Source: Microvirga lotononidis (GTDB lineage Bacteria > Pseudomonadota > Alphaproteobacteria > Rhizobiales > Beijerinckiaceae). Taken from it: a stretch of DNA of 64,000 bases. Below, piece by piece: positions 27,795 through 37,042 of this stretch. A program made the position numbers and the translations under genes. Below the pieces are notes generated by a model that saw only the letters and a program-made list of their open reading frames with translations, did no database searches and had not been told where the DNA came from. Within the stretch, counting starts at the first letter, position 1. Each line of letters opens with the position of its first letter. Location: assembly GCF_034627025.1 (NCBI RefSeq), contig NZ_CP141050.1, positions 248,001 through 312,000 of the forward strand, given 5' to 3'.

Positions 27795-28135
27795 TAATGC
27801 CGTGTGTCGAGCATCGGCAGCATAAAGGCTTAAACAATCGAGCGGAAAACAGCCACCAACCGACCCGAAGGCGCGAGCGCATCATGACGCGCTTCAAGTC
27901 AGCCGGTCAGGCTCAACGCTTCCTTTCAGTCCACGATCAGGTTGCAAACCTCTTCCGCCGCTCTACCCACTCCAAGGCCGCCGATCATCGCCGTGCCCGC
28001 GCTCGGGCGTTCCAGGCCTGGACTGAGATAACCGGCGTCGTTACTGTCGCCTGGTCCAGCCTCAAACCAGGGTCCGCGTATCCTTCTCCGACAACTTGAC
28101 GGTGCCATTGGCGGCACAAACGAAATTAGTCGGTG

Positions 28136-29914
28136 TCACTCTGGAAGACCAGCCGTGCGTAGGCCGTCAAACAAGGCACGCTGAAAGGATCGGCTCGGGG
28201 GCATCGATGCTTGCTTGATCGCTGCAATCGTGATCCCAGGATGGGCCTGGACAAGGTGGGTGAGCGCCTCTCTCGCCTGATCCAATCTTCCCAGATTGGC
28301 GTATGCCGCTGTAACAATCCGCCACGCCCACGTCGCACTGGGCTTCTCCGCAATCCCCCGGCGCACCCACGATGCAGACTCTGCGAACCGTTCGGCATGA
28401 AAGTGAGCGATGCCAATTCCAATGGCAGCATCGAAGTTGTACGGGTCGAGTGGGCTGATGCGGATCGAGCGCTGGAAGTGTTCGATGGCAAGTTCCGGCT
28501 GGCTCAGAAAGTTCCTGATCCAGCCACTGTGATGCCATGCCCAGGCTGAGTTCGGATCAAGTTGCATGGCCTTGTCAATAATCGGGATGGCCTCAGCGAA
28601 CTCTCTTCCCACGGCATAAGCCGACGCGAGAACCGTCAATACGAGCGGATCGTTGCTGTCGAGACGGGCGGCTTCCTTCGCCAGCCTGAGAGCCGCCGAA
28701 CGCTCCTCCTCCGGATCCTTGGTCCAGAGGTATGGCACCCGCTGGCCATGACACCAAGCAGCAAGTGCTTTGGGTAGGGCATAACCTGGATCAAGAGTTA
28801 TGGCCTGTTCGAGTAGTTTAAGGGCCTCTTCATTCATCGCGCCTTCCACCGCCCAGATCGACGGTAGAGCCCGCATAACGTAGTCATAGGCATGAAGATT
28901 GCCCGGTCTCTTGCGCCGAGCACGCTCGATCTCGGACGAGCGGATGGTGGGCTGCAATGCCCCGATGATGCTCTCAGTGATTCGATCTTGTAAGTCGAAC
29001 AGGTCCGTGATTTCACCGCCGTAGCGATCCGACCATATATAGCCGCCACTCTGGCCATCGATAAGTTGCGCTGTAATCCTGACCCGATCACCCGCCCGCC
29101 TCAGCGTGCCTTCCAGCACATAGCGGACTCCTAGCTCTCGGCTGACCAGCTTCACATCCGCTACGCGTTCCTTGTAGGCGAGGGCGGAACTTCGCGCTAT
29201 GACAAAAAGAGAGCGAAAACGCGACAGGGCAGAGGTCACTTCGTCCACGATGCCATCAGCCAGAAATGCTTGATCCGGATCTTCACTCAGGTTTGTGAAT
29301 GGCAGCACCGCGATGGACGGTATGTCCAGAATAGGTGGCATGTCAGGTGAGTTCCCTGGCGTGAAGCTGGCCGAGGCAGTGCTGATTAAGCCGACACTGT
29401 AGGCTCGAACTGGCTCCTCGAAATTTTTTACCTTCTGAAGTCCAAGATCCGCAAATGCGAGAGGCAGCGCCTTCCGCGCATACCCGTAGGCAGCCTCGGA
29501 GAGGCAGACGCCACCCGGCTCAGCAATGCTTTCCAGCCGAGCGGCGATGTTCACGCCGTCTCCGAGCAGGTCGCCACCCCGTACCATCACGTCGCCGACA
29601 TGGACCCCGATCCGGAACTGGAGGCTGCGCTCCGCAGGCGTGTCTTGGTTTTCTTGGATGAGAGCATTCTGGACTCGGACGGCGCATTGGACGGCCTCAA
29701 CAGCGCTGGGGAATTCGGCCAGAACACTGTCGCCAGCCGTATTGGCAATGCGCCCGCCGTACTCGGCAATCAGCCGATCCAAGACCTCCCGATGGGATAT
29801 CAGGTTCCGGAGTGTGCCCAGCTCATCCTGTTCCATGAGGCGTGAGTAGCCTGCCACGTCAGCCGCAAAGATGGCTGCCAGCCGCCGCTCAACCTTGTGC
29901 TCCTGCGGACCCAT
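28136..29914 (-). CDS. Class III adenylate/guanylate cyclase with TolB-like and TPR regions
   Basis: 592 residues from ATG 29914 (GAGGCTCCC upstream); a longer frame from 30025 is unlikely. Cyclase domain about 5-180: IFAADVAGYSRLM (metal Asp), TAGDSVLAEF (second Asp), GDGVNIAARLESIA (Asn and Arg), so one domain has the full set and works as a homodimer. It is followed by SIAVLPFTNLSEDPDQAF (TolB/FlgO-like) and C-terminal TPRs (LDPGYALPKALAAW, LDPNSAWAWHHSGWI). This is a common rhizobial cyclase architecture. Last gene after DsrE-like and MBL genes on the same strand. Confidence 0.88.
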   Translation of the reverse strand: MGPQEHKVERRLAAIFAADVAGYSRLMEQDELGTLRNLISHREVLDRLIAEYGGRIANTAGDSVLAEFPSAVEAVQCAVRVQNALIQENQDTPAERSLQFRIGVHVGDVMVRGGDLLGDGVNIAARLESIAEPGGVCLSEAAYGYARKALPLAFADLGLQKVKNFEEPVRAYSVGLISTASASFTPGNSPDMPPILDIPSIAVLPFTNLSEDPDQAFLADGIVDEVTSALSRFRSLFVIARSSALAYKERVADVKLVSRELGVRYVLEGTLRRAGDRVRITAQLIDGQSGGYIWSDRYGGEITDLFDLQDRITESIIGALQPTIRSSEIERARRKRPGNLHAYDYVMRALPSIWAVEGAMNEEALKLLEQAITLDPGYALPKALAAWCHGQRVPYLWTKDPEEERSAALRLAKEAARLDSNDPLVLTVLASAYAVGREFAEAIPIIDKAMQLDPNSAWAWHHSGWIRNFLSQPELAIEHFQRSIRISPLDPYNFDAAIGIGIAHFHAERFAESASWVRRGIAEKPSATWAWRIVTAAYANLGRLDQAREALTHLVQAHPGITIAAIKQASMPPSRSFQRALFDGLRTAGLPE

Positions 29915-30067
29915 GGGAGCCTCGGTATAGTTCCAGATCGAATTATGCTGCTCGCCGCAGTGAGGTGTCCAGCCCGCATCGGCAAGTGGGTAAGCCAAAC
30001 TGTCAAGCTTCATCTGGAGCATCATGCTGACCTGGGCGGTGACGGGAAGATGGTCGAATAAGCTCTG

Positions 30068-31045
30068 TCAGAACGTATACCGTTTACCGACAGCCGAAGG
30101 CGCAACTACCGGCTCGCCGAAAGCCTGCGTCAGCGCCATGACGGCCCGCCATCCAGTGCAATGGGCTGCCGCTATGGTCTTCAGGCCAAACTCCCTCATG
30201 CCTTCCACCGTCTCAGGGATGATTTTCTCGTTGCCGCCCGAGAGGTGAAACCCGCCCACAACGGCATGGAGCGGCACACCGGGAAAGCAGTCCTGAGCAT
30301 GCTTGAGGACATTGACCACCCCAGCATGGGAGCAGGCCGTGAACACGATGAGGCCCTTATCCTTCACGTTAGCGGCAACCCAGCGCTCATCCATGAGCAA
30401 GGGATCAGGCTCCCAGCCGCCCTCATTGGTCTGTCGATACTGTCCCGGAAAACCATGCTCGAAGGCCGTTCGGCGCGGGATTTCGCCGCTGACATAGAAC
30501 ATCCCCTCTGAGAGGCTTTGCGGCTCAGTCGTGTTGATGACCTGTGCGCCGCGAGCCGTCAGGGCCTCAACATTGGGAATGTCCTCCATCAGCCGCATGC
30601 TGCCATCCGGTTGCTTCATAGCACGGGTCGCGTACATGCCGGGATGGGCATAGAATGGGACCGGCTGCCCACCATTGCGCTCGCGGATGAGATCAAGCGC
30701 TCGGAGCATCCCGCCCGCGTGATCCCAGTGGCCGTGGGAGAGGATGATTTCTTCGACAGTGCCGAGATCAACCCCCAGTCGAGAGACATTAGGCTCGAAG
30801 ACCTCCTCCTCTGGCCCCGTGTCGAAGAGGATGGTGTGCCTGCTCTCGCCACGGTAGGCGGTGATCAGGCATGACAAGCCATGGGCAGCACAGCAGATGC
30901 AGCGGCCCGACAGCCGTTTCATCCCGTTCCGCCACAGGTAAGTCCACTCGTTCTCGACGAAGCCTGGAACAGTGGACAGGCTGTCCGTTACATTGTCCAC
31001 CAGGACATGGATCTCAACCCGATCAACGGTCGTAGTTGCTGTCAC
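30068..31045 (-). CDS. MBL-fold metallo-hydrolase
   Basis: 325 residues. ILSHGHWDHAGG is the HxHxDH metal motif; TACSHAGVVNVL and AAHCTGW supply the later His ligands. ILFDTGPEEEVF precedes. The arrangement is that of MBL proteins annotated near dihydropteridine/PhnP-like hydrolases. A Cys-rich patch GRCICCAAHGLSC lies near residue 47. It follows the DsrE-like gene by 36 bp, so they are likely co-transcribed. Confidence 0.85.
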   Translation of the reverse strand: MTATTTVDRVEIHVLVDNVTDSLSTVPGFVENEWTYLWRNGMKRLSGRCICCAAHGLSCLITAYRGESRHTILFDTGPEEEVFEPNVSRLGVDLGTVEEIILSHGHWDHAGGMLRALDLIRERNGGQPVPFYAHPGMYATRAMKQPDGSMRLMEDIPNVEALTARGAQVINTTEPQSLSEGMFYVSGEIPRRTAFEHGFPGQYRQTNEGGWEPDPLLMDERWVAANVKDKGLIVFTACSHAGVVNVLKHAQDCFPGVPLHAVVGGFHLSGGNEKIIPETVEGMREFGLKTIAAAHCTGWRAVMALTQAFGEPVVAPSAVGKRYTF

Positions 31046-31081
31046 GAAGGTCTCCCATTCCAGCCCCCATTGATGGTCTCA

Positions 31082-31444
31082 TCAGTAGACAATGCTGCGG
31101 TCGCACTCCATGACCAGCTGCACCAATGTGGGTGGTGCTCCCTTCTCGTGAGGCAGACCTTGTAGATCATGGTCGGTCACACCTCGTGCGGCGCACGAAC
31201 CGCCCGAGAGGTAGAGACGACCGCCTCCCGCAATGATCTTCAAATAGTGTTCGTTCAGCGCCCCTGTGCCGAGCCCGACCAGGGCGTTCCGCACCGGTTC
31301 GCGCAGGAGTTGGACGGCATCGCCCGCGAGAAAGACATGAACCTCATGTCCAGCTTCAACTGCCGCCGCTGCGACAAAGAACGCGAGCGTCGCTTTGGTC
31401 GGATTCTCAGGGCCACAGGTGATATGGACAAGAAGACTTGGCAT
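31082..31444 (-). CDS. DsrE/DsrF-like protein
   Basis: 120 residues from ATG 31444, with GGAGG five bases upstream. LLVHITCGPENPTKATLAFFVAAAAVEAGHEVHVFLAGDAV has the DsrE Rossmann-like start; GGRLYLSGGSCAARGV holds a Cys where sulfur carriers have the active one. The family handles sulfur transfer or serves as a predicted peroxiredoxin-like protein. It heads a three-gene minus-strand group. Confidence 0.82.
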   Translation of the reverse strand: MPSLLVHITCGPENPTKATLAFFVAAAAVEAGHEVHVFLAGDAVQLLREPVRNALVGLGTGALNEHYLKIIAGGGRLYLSGGSCAARGVTDHDLQGLPHEKGAPPTLVQLVMECDRSIVY

Positions 31445-31650
31445 CACGGCCTCCGAGAGCACTGCTCCTGCCGATCATGCTCGTGATCTCTTCCGGCCTC
31501 AACCAGAGCAGATGGAATATTTCGGGGGCTTTGTGCTCACGGCAGGGTAAACCGGATCATTAACATAGCCCACTGAAGCGGCTATAATATTCGCAAAGTT
31601 CGTGCTGCGTCGATCTGGGCGGTCTCTCCAATTTTGTGAGGGGGCCTGCG

Positions 31651-32040
31651 ATGACAAAGCCTCTCCTGGCTGTTGGCCTTTGGTGCGTTGCCTTTGTGGT
31701 TGGCGTCGTGGGTCTCATCACCACCGGTCCCGGCAATCCCCGCTTTACCGGCACGGTCGTTCTCGATTTCAAGCCGTTCTGCCAAAGCTTCATTGTGCAG
31801 ACTGAAAAAGGCTTTGTGCTGCTGGAGTGGGAGGACGGCACTCTGTTCTTCGGTGAGGGCGACAGGCTCGTTGGGCCACTCCACACAATGGGGCTCCAAT
31901 CCTTGAATGTGGAGGGACGCGGTGCGATGACGGCGCGGTTCAAGGCCTGGGTTCCTGACCTTGCTGCCGCTCAACAGGTGTTTCGGGAGCGCTGCCGCCT
32001 TGCTCCCGGCACACCCCTGGCTGGACCAGTGCGAGAGTAG
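31651..32040 (+). CDS. Hypothetical membrane-anchored protein
   Basis: 129 residues from ATG 31651 (GAGGGGG upstream). One N-terminal membrane span (LLAVGLWCVAFVVGVVGLI) and a soluble remainder rich in beta character (FTGTVVLDFKPFC, KGFVLLEWEDGTLFFGEGD). No family recognised. Divergent from the DsrE group. Confidence 0.65.
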   Translation: MTKPLLAVGLWCVAFVVGVVGLITTGPGNPRFTGTVVLDFKPFCQSFIVQTEKGFVLLEWEDGTLFFGEGDRLVGPLHTMGLQSLNVEGRGAMTARFKAWVPDLAAAQQVFRERCRLAPGTPLAGPVRE

Positions 32041-32341
32041 AACTGAGGCAGTACATCTGCGACAAGCTGAACTATACAAAATAGTGAGCATCTTTGTCGG
32101 GTTTCCAACAGACAGATGCTCTCTTCTCCAGTATTTCGTGCTGCGCCTTCAGCAAAAACATCCAAGCAGTGTGGTGCGATACCGATCAGTAGTCTCATAC
32201 CGAGGTGGTCAGAGCGGTTTCATAACTGATGTATGCTGGGGCGGGATAGTTTAGGGATGAACGTTTCTTGAAGTTGTGCCTGTGCCGAGCTTAGTTCCCG
32301 GACCGCGGGTGCGGCTCGGCACAGGCCAATCGGGGGCTCTC
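32041..32341. other. Intergenic region, nothing recognised
   Basis: About 300 bp; no gene, no strong repeat or hairpin noted. Confidence 0.4.
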
Positions 32342-32644
32342 ATGCAGAACCAACAGCATATCTCATCTTTGCTGGACCGCCTGATCGTCGGGACAAACCA
32401 AAGCTTCGACTTGCATGGACTGTTGCAGAGCACGTCGCGGACTCTGGCGAACCTTGATTTCGAGCATCTGCACGAGGTGCAGCGCGTGGAACGAAGCCGA
32501 ACTGATCCTGTGCTGAAGAAGCAGATCATTGGGAACCTTCAGCGCAGGCATCGCGAGCGGCGTCAGCCCTATACGATGCTGATTGCTGAACTCCAGAAGC
32601 ACCTGTCGTCGGCGATGGCGGACGACCTTCATGCCGTGGGTTGA
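32342..32644 (+). CDS. Small hypothetical protein, paralogue of the gene at 8477
   Basis: 100 residues from ATG 32342 (GGGGG upstream). Helical; shares TLANLDFE and the C-terminal RRHRERRQPYTMLIAELQK pattern with the protein at 8477-8707. No known domain. Followed by an intrinsic terminator at 32689. Confidence 0.7.
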   Translation: MQNQQHISSLLDRLIVGTNQSFDLHGLLQSTSRTLANLDFEHLHEVQRVERSRTDPVLKKQIIGNLQRRHRERRQPYTMLIAELQKHLSSAMADDLHAVG

Positions 32645-32688
32645 CGGATTTTCGACTTAACGGGCCACCTCCTACGGACTGCGACTTC

Positions 32689-32712
32689 AAGCGCCCTCGA
32701 TGGGCGCTTTTC
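32689..32712 (+). terminator. Intrinsic terminator
   Basis: AAGCGCCC, loop TCGAT, GGGCGCTT, then TTT: an 8-bp stem with a short T tract, 45 bp after the small gene at 32342. Confidence 0.75.
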
Positions 32713-32913
32713 GTACGTTCTCCCGGAGCCTTGAGGATTAAGGTGAGTGCGTTGCCAGTCGTCGCCCTTTATCGCTAAGTTTAGGGAGCAGAGCATGCCG
32801 ATCGGCATATTGCGTTAGACTATGGGATAATTGGGTTTTGTCTGGTTGCCGACAGACGGTTCTCCCGCAACCTATTTACCTTTGCTTAACTTGAGAGCCA
32901 ATAGGGGGCAAAG

Positions 32914-33681
32914 ATGACTGCACAAACGCTGACGCTTGTTCATAATCGCTCGTCGGCCCCAGACCTTCCATCCAGCAATCTTATTCCAGCAATCTCTACC
33001 GCTCTGATCTGCGACAGCTTCCTCTTACAGTCAGGGCTTCGAAACATCCTCCAGGGGACTTTGTTCGCTCTTGCGGAAGCCGCTTCGGCCCCTGTCTCAG
33101 GACGGCTTCATCCGCGAGGATCGCAGCCCGCACTGGTGCTTATCGAGGCCAAGCAGAACGCCAGTCGCTGGGTTGAAGCCGTCCGACAAGTGAAAGAGCA
33201 GTTCCCGCAGGCTCGGATCGTGGCTCTGGCGGATCAGTTCGACCTCAGCGTGGTGCGGCTCGGGCACGCGGCGGGCGTGAATGGCTTCTGTCTCACAGCC
33301 TCGGCTCCTGAGGTTCTGATCAAATCGTTTGAACTGGTGATGCTTGGCGAGACTGTGCTGCCTTCGGCGATCTTTCGCTCTCTTACGAGCGGTGCAGCCT
33401 CGGATCAGGATCAGTCGCTCCATGTCAACAGTGTAGCAGAGGCGAAGCTGCCTGCTCTGGAGGCTTGCAAGCTCTCCATGCGGGAAAGAGAGATCCTGGG
33501 ATGCTTGACCAAAGGCGAGCCCAACAAGGTCATCGCCCGCAAGCTGGAGATCACGGAAGCCACGATCAAGGTCCACGTCAAAGCCATTCTGCGCAAGATC
33601 GGGGCCACCAATCGTACCCAGGCTGCCATGTGGGCCTCTCAGCGCCTACCAAGGACAGAAGGATCGACCCTGAATGTCTGA
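32914..33681 (+). CDS. LuxR-family regulator with degenerate receiver
   Basis: 255 residues. The N-terminal half has the NarL-type receiver fold (TALICDSFLLQSGLRNIL; IVALADQFDLSVVRLGHAAGVNGF) but the phosphoacceptor position reads LVLIEAKQN, without Asp, and the Lys strand is also lost. The C-terminal helix-turn-helix (LSMREREILGCLTKGEPN, EATIKVHVKAILRKIG) is intact. Probably phosphorylation-independent. The next gene overlaps its end by 8 bp. Confidence 0.88.
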   Translation: MTAQTLTLVHNRSSAPDLPSSNLIPAISTALICDSFLLQSGLRNILQGTLFALAEAASAPVSGRLHPRGSQPALVLIEAKQNASRWVEAVRQVKEQFPQARIVALADQFDLSVVRLGHAAGVNGFCLTASAPEVLIKSFELVMLGETVLPSAIFRSLTSGAASDQDQSLHVNSVAEAKLPALEACKLSMREREILGCLTKGEPNKVIARKLEITEATIKVHVKAILRKIGATNRTQAAMWASQRLPRTEGSTLNV

Positions 33682-34189
33682 GACGTTGCCGATGAAGATT
33701 GCTGTTGGCGATGAAGTTCGCGTCCATTTCCATCCGCCCGGTTCGTGGAAGAGCTTCTCGGAGGGCGTGGTCAGGCGGGTGGATGTGACCACTCCGGAAG
33801 GGCGCTTCTTCGTGCTCGAAGTCCGGAATGAGGTCCTTCTAGACCGACCGCACCGGATCAGGCCCGATTTTCACGATTACGTTCCGTATGAGGGCCGGAG
33901 CGATTTCCCTGGCCGGATCGAGGTATTGACCCCCGCAGCCCAGTACCTGGAAGCACAGGACCCAGAGACGGAACCCGCGTCCCTTCCGGCATCGGTAAAA
34001 GCGCCTGCAGTCTCCCTGCGAGGAGCAGACGAGCAGTATTTGGATGAACTGGATCTCTCCTCAGAATCTGAGACGGAGCGAACACCTGAAGCGGCAGGCG
34101 ATTCTGAACCGGATCAGGTTGATGTTGAGCCTCAGCCCGTCCACAAACAGGGTGGCCTGATTTCTGCATTGTTCGGACGAAGAGAGTAA
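33674..34189 (+). CDS. Hypothetical protein coupled to LuxR gene
   Basis: 171 residues; start overlaps the LuxR stop, indicating translational coupling. The N-terminal about 80 residues are beta-rich (VGDEVRVHFHPPGSW, GRFFVLEVRNEVLLD), like a small SH3/Tudor barrel. The rest is acidic and probably disordered (SSESETERTPEAAGDSEPD) with a hydrophobic tail GLISALFGRRE. Function unknown. Confidence 0.7.
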   Translation: MSETLPMKIAVGDEVRVHFHPPGSWKSFSEGVVRRVDVTTPEGRFFVLEVRNEVLLDRPHRIRPDFHDYVPYEGRSDFPGRIEVLTPAAQYLEAQDPETEPASLPASVKAPAVSLRGADEQYLDELDLSSESETERTPEAAGDSEPDQVDVEPQPVHKQGGLISALFGRRE

Positions 34190-34220
34190 GAGGGACGCGA
34201 CAGGATTTTCCGGAGTACGA

Positions 34221-34448
34221 TTATCGTCGCCGCCACGGCCACTCTGGATCGCTCTTCCTGACGAACAGACGCCGTGCCTTTTGCGACAGGCTGAGTACAG
34301 TTCTGGAAAGAGGCGGCTGCGCGAGCTTGAGATCACGCCGATCCTCCCGCTTGAACGAGCGCAATGCCTCGGCAGAGAGCTTGGGCAGACCTTCGGTGGC
34401 TAACCGATGGCGCAACTCCTGCAAAGTTGTTTCGGGGTCGTCGGGCAT
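34221..34448 (-). CDS. Small basic hypothetical protein
   Basis: 75 residues from ATG 34448. Helical N-terminus (TLQELRHRLATEGLPKLSA) and basic C-terminus ending PEWPWRRR. No family recognised. Convergent with the gene at 33674. Confidence 0.5.
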   Translation of the reverse strand: MPDDPETTLQELRHRLATEGLPKLSAEALRSFKREDRRDLKLAQPPLSRTVLSLSQKARRLFVRKSDPEWPWRRR

Positions 34449-34675
34449 GGCTGATCCCGCAGCCTGAAGAGCGACCAATCCGAGTCATCGCTCAAGGGAA
34501 GGGGAGGTTCCATTCCGTGCCCTACCCAAGAAGGGGGACAGGCGCCATTGGGTGGAGTTGCAGGAGTAAAAGCCCGAAGTTTGGGCAGAGGGTGAAAGCC
34601 AAAATGCTGCTCCATTGGTGCTCTACCTGGAAGAGCACTGTCCCAGAGTGAGGAACATCAGCGGAGGTCGGTTCG

Positions 34676-34843
34676 ATGCTAAAGCCTTTCTCGCGATACC
34701 TGACCGCTGTCGAGGAACACCTTCCCTCCGAGCACCGTCCCCTTCTGCGGAATGGAATCTATCTGGCGATCTTAGACTGGTATACCGATGGCACCGAACC
34801 CATAGAGGCTGCCGCTCGGATCAGACATGCGGTGACGGGATAG
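34676..34843 (+). CDS. 55-residue hypothetical protein
   Basis: From ATG 34676 with GGAGG nine bases upstream: MLKPFSRYLTAVEEHLPSEH, then NGIYLAILDWYTDG and a C-terminal helix EAAARIRHAVTG. Amphipathic, plausible folded mini-protein; no family recognised. Confidence 0.55.
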   Translation: MLKPFSRYLTAVEEHLPSEHRPLLRNGIYLAILDWYTDGTEPIEAAARIRHAVTG

Positions 34844-35195
34844 GCTGCTCCAGCACATCAGGGCTGTTGGAGACTTGGTAGGCTGCGCCATTGGTCGATC
34901 CGCCTATGCGGTCCCGTATTTCGCCAACACCTACAAGGTGGCCGAGGCAATACAGACTGCGCTGTGTCCTTGTACTCCGGAGGCTACTACGCAGCCGAGC
35001 GCAAAGGTCTACTGCGGGGGCTTCGTACCGGTCATGACGGGTTCTGTTTCGACTCTCTCTCCGTCGCTCGCCTCGTTGTTCTCGTCAGTGTTCACACCGT
35101 CCCAGACGCGTTAGTTCCGGACGGGTCTGAACCATCGGACGGCGCTCAAAGCAAAGGTGCTGGCGCAATTTGAGCAGGCGCTTCCCAGCATCTTC
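34844..35195. other. Intergenic region, nothing recognised
   Basis: About 350 bp between the small gene and the end of the proline-rich gene; no supported gene or structure. Confidence 0.4.
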
Positions 35196-35708
35196 TTACG
35201 GAGCATCAGTTGCGAGTGGCCATGGATTTCGGGTCAGGCTCGGGATTTGTTCCTCCGGGTTCGTTTCAAGAGCCTCGGATCGCGGACCTTGCGGAATTTC
35301 GATAGCACCCACTGTATCTACCCAATCAAAACGCGGGCGTAGCGAGAGATACGACGCAAGATCTGGAAACGGGACTGAGATCGGGTTTTCAGCGCCGACC
35401 TTTTCTTGCGATGGTAGGAAAGGTTCAGCTGGTTCTGAAGGTGGAGGCATCAGTGTGGCGATGGGAAAACCCGGCTCAGCAGGCTCGGGCGGCGGGGGCA
35501 GCGAGGTTTCTATAGGCACCTCGGGTAGGATGGGGGCGGCAGGATCAGGTGGGGGCGGCAGTTCAACGATTGGCGAGACGGAGGAGAATGTCGGTTCAGC
35601 GGGTTCCAGGGGTGGCGGCATGAGCGCTGGGACCGGGGAATTGGGTTCGGCAGGCTGCGGGGGAGGAAGCGCCACAGTAGCAGGCGGTTCGCGCGAAATT
35701 GGGGTTTG

Positions 35709-37042
35709 GATTGTGTGCGTCAAGTTCTGCAAAGCGGGCGGCCGACAGGCTGGCTAAGCGGCTTGGCGGAGTTGATCCTTTTTGTGCTCCTTCAGATCGT
35801 CCATGTTGAGGTAGCGGTGAGCTTCGAGCCAGTTCTCGTGCATCTCCACCGCTAGCGCCCGCACCAGCCGGCAGCATGAGGCGGCATTGGGGAAGATCCG
35901 CACCACGTAGGTGCGTCGGCGGATCTCCTCGTTCAGGCGCTCGAGCATGTTGGTGCTCTTGAGATGCTTATGGTGCTGGCGCGGCAGCCGGTAGAACGTG
36001 AACGTCTCCTCGATTGTTTCCTCGGCCCAGGCGATCAGGCGCGGGTAGCGCGCCTCCCACTTGGCGATCCAGGCGGAGAGATCCCGCCGCGCCTCCTCGA
36101 CCGAACGCCGGTCGTAGAGCCAGCGCAGCTCCTGCAGGCAGTCGTCATCGGCCTTGCGCGGCAGGTGATCGAGCGCGTTGCGGAGGAAGTGCACATAGCA
36201 GCGCTGGTAGGCGGCCTCACTCAGCACTTCGCGGATCGCCGCTCTCAGCCCGGCATGATCATCGGCCACCACCAGCTCGACCCCGGACAGCCCGCGCTCG
36301 CGCAGGCCCAGCAGAAACGTGCGCCAGGAGGACTGGCTTTCCCGGTTGGCCATCTCGACGCCCAGGATCTGGCGCCGGCCATCCCAGTCGATGCCCACCG
36401 CAATCAGCACCGCCTGCGAGCGGACGATGCCGCCCTCGCGCACCTTCTCGTAACGGGCATCCAGGATCAGGTATGGGAACGGCTCCTCGAGCCGGCGGGA
36501 GGCGAACTGGGCCAGGCTGTCGTCGAGCCGCTTGTTGATCGAGGAGATGGCGGAAGCCGAGAAGCTGTGGCCGCACAGCTCCTCGGTGATGGCCTTGACC
36601 TTGCGGGTAGAGACCCCCTGCACGTACATCTCGGCCAGGGTGGCGACCAGCGCCTGCTCGGAGCGCTGATAGCGCTCGAACAGCTCGGTCGAGAAGCGCC
36701 CGTCCCGGTCCTGCGGCACCCGCAGCTCGAGTTTGCCCACGCGGGTCACCAGGGTGCGGGTGTAATAGCCCGAGCGGTAGCCGAGGCGGGAGGCGGTGCG
36801 CTCGCCCTTCTCGGCCTGGAGCGCATCGGTCATCTCGGCTTCGAGCATCTCCTGCATGACGGCCCGCACGATCTCGCGCAGCCCGTCCGGGTTCTGGCTC
36901 AGAAGGTCCTTGATGGCGGCCGCGGCAGGTTTATCCTTGGAGTTGGTCATGGTGGGGCTCCTCTCGGAGGGTGACGTTGAACATCACCATCCTGCCATGA
37001 CCGCCCCGATCAGGCGATTTGCAGAACCTTCACCACACTACT
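35709..37042 (-). mobile_element. Complete IS256-family element
   Basis: Ends share GTGTG(N)7TTCTGCAAA in inverted orientation (35713 and 37037 inward). The direct repeat GGGGTTTG (9 bp if a preceding T is included) lies at 35701-35708 and 37043-37050. Length about 1334 bp with one intact transposase. Confidence 0.88.
35754..36950 (-). CDS. IS256-family (mutator type) transposase
   Basis: 398 residues, intact. DDE catalytic features of the Transposase_mut family: YLILDARYEKVREGG (Asp), ELVVADDHAGLR (Asp) and KSTNMLERLNEEIRRRT (Glu), with CYVHFLRNALDHLP between. The N-terminus has SGYYTRTLVTRVGKLELRVP. Potentially active. Confidence 0.95.
   Translation of the reverse strand: MTNSKDKPAAAAIKDLLSQNPDGLREIVRAVMQEMLEAEMTDALQAEKGERTASRLGYRSGYYTRTLVTRVGKLELRVPQDRDGRFSTELFERYQRSEQALVATLAEMYVQGVSTRKVKAITEELCGHSFSASAISSINKRLDDSLAQFASRRLEEPFPYLILDARYEKVREGGIVRSQAVLIAVGIDWDGRRQILGVEMANRESQSSWRTFLLGLRERGLSGVELVVADDHAGLRAAIREVLSEAAYQRCYVHFLRNALDHLPRKADDDCLQELRWLYDRRSVEEARRDLSAWIAKWEARYPRLIAWAEETIEETFTFYRLPRQHHKHLKSTNMLERLNEEIRRRTYVVRIFPNAASCCRLVRALAVEMHENWLEAHRYLNMDDLKEHKKDQLRQAA

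Larger units (their letters stand above)
25221..28099 (+). pseudogene. IS6-family transposase, interrupted and frameshifted
   Basis: ATG 25221 (GAGGAGGG before it) starts RFPAAVISHAVWLYFRFPLS. Near 25345 one C is missing (GCCGCCGCGG where GCCGCCCGCGG is expected), shifting the frame into VSHETVRQWALKFG-type sequence, with catalytic DEVVI and ITDKLASSGATKRAI. The gene then breaks at 25670 and resumes at 27795 with MPCVEHRQHKGLNNRAENSH and RRRERIMTRFKS. Removing the two inserted elements restores K-R-A-I-M-P-C-V across the junction. Confidence 0.85.
25171..28106 (+). mobile_element. IS6-family element interrupted by IS630 and IS5
   Basis: Left end GGTAGCGTCAGGTTAACC and right end GACAACTTGACGGTGCC (reverse complement GGCACCGTCAAGTTGTC) are imperfect inverted repeats flanking an IS6 transposase gene. 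About 2.1 kb inside is foreign (IS5 and IS630). Flanking 8-mers CTTCATAC and ATTGGCGG differ, so no target duplication remains. Confidence 0.8.

Noticed and set aside
35170..35757. Plus-strand Gly-rich 195-codon frame resembling PE-PGRS-type repeats
   Set aside because: It is the antisense of the proline-rich gene; the IS256 junction restores the minus-strand frame exactly, and the minus strand has the signal peptide.
35964..36974. 336-codon plus-strand frame opposite the IS256 transposase
   Set aside because: Antisense shadow of a complete, motif-bearing transposase; common in GC-rich DNA.
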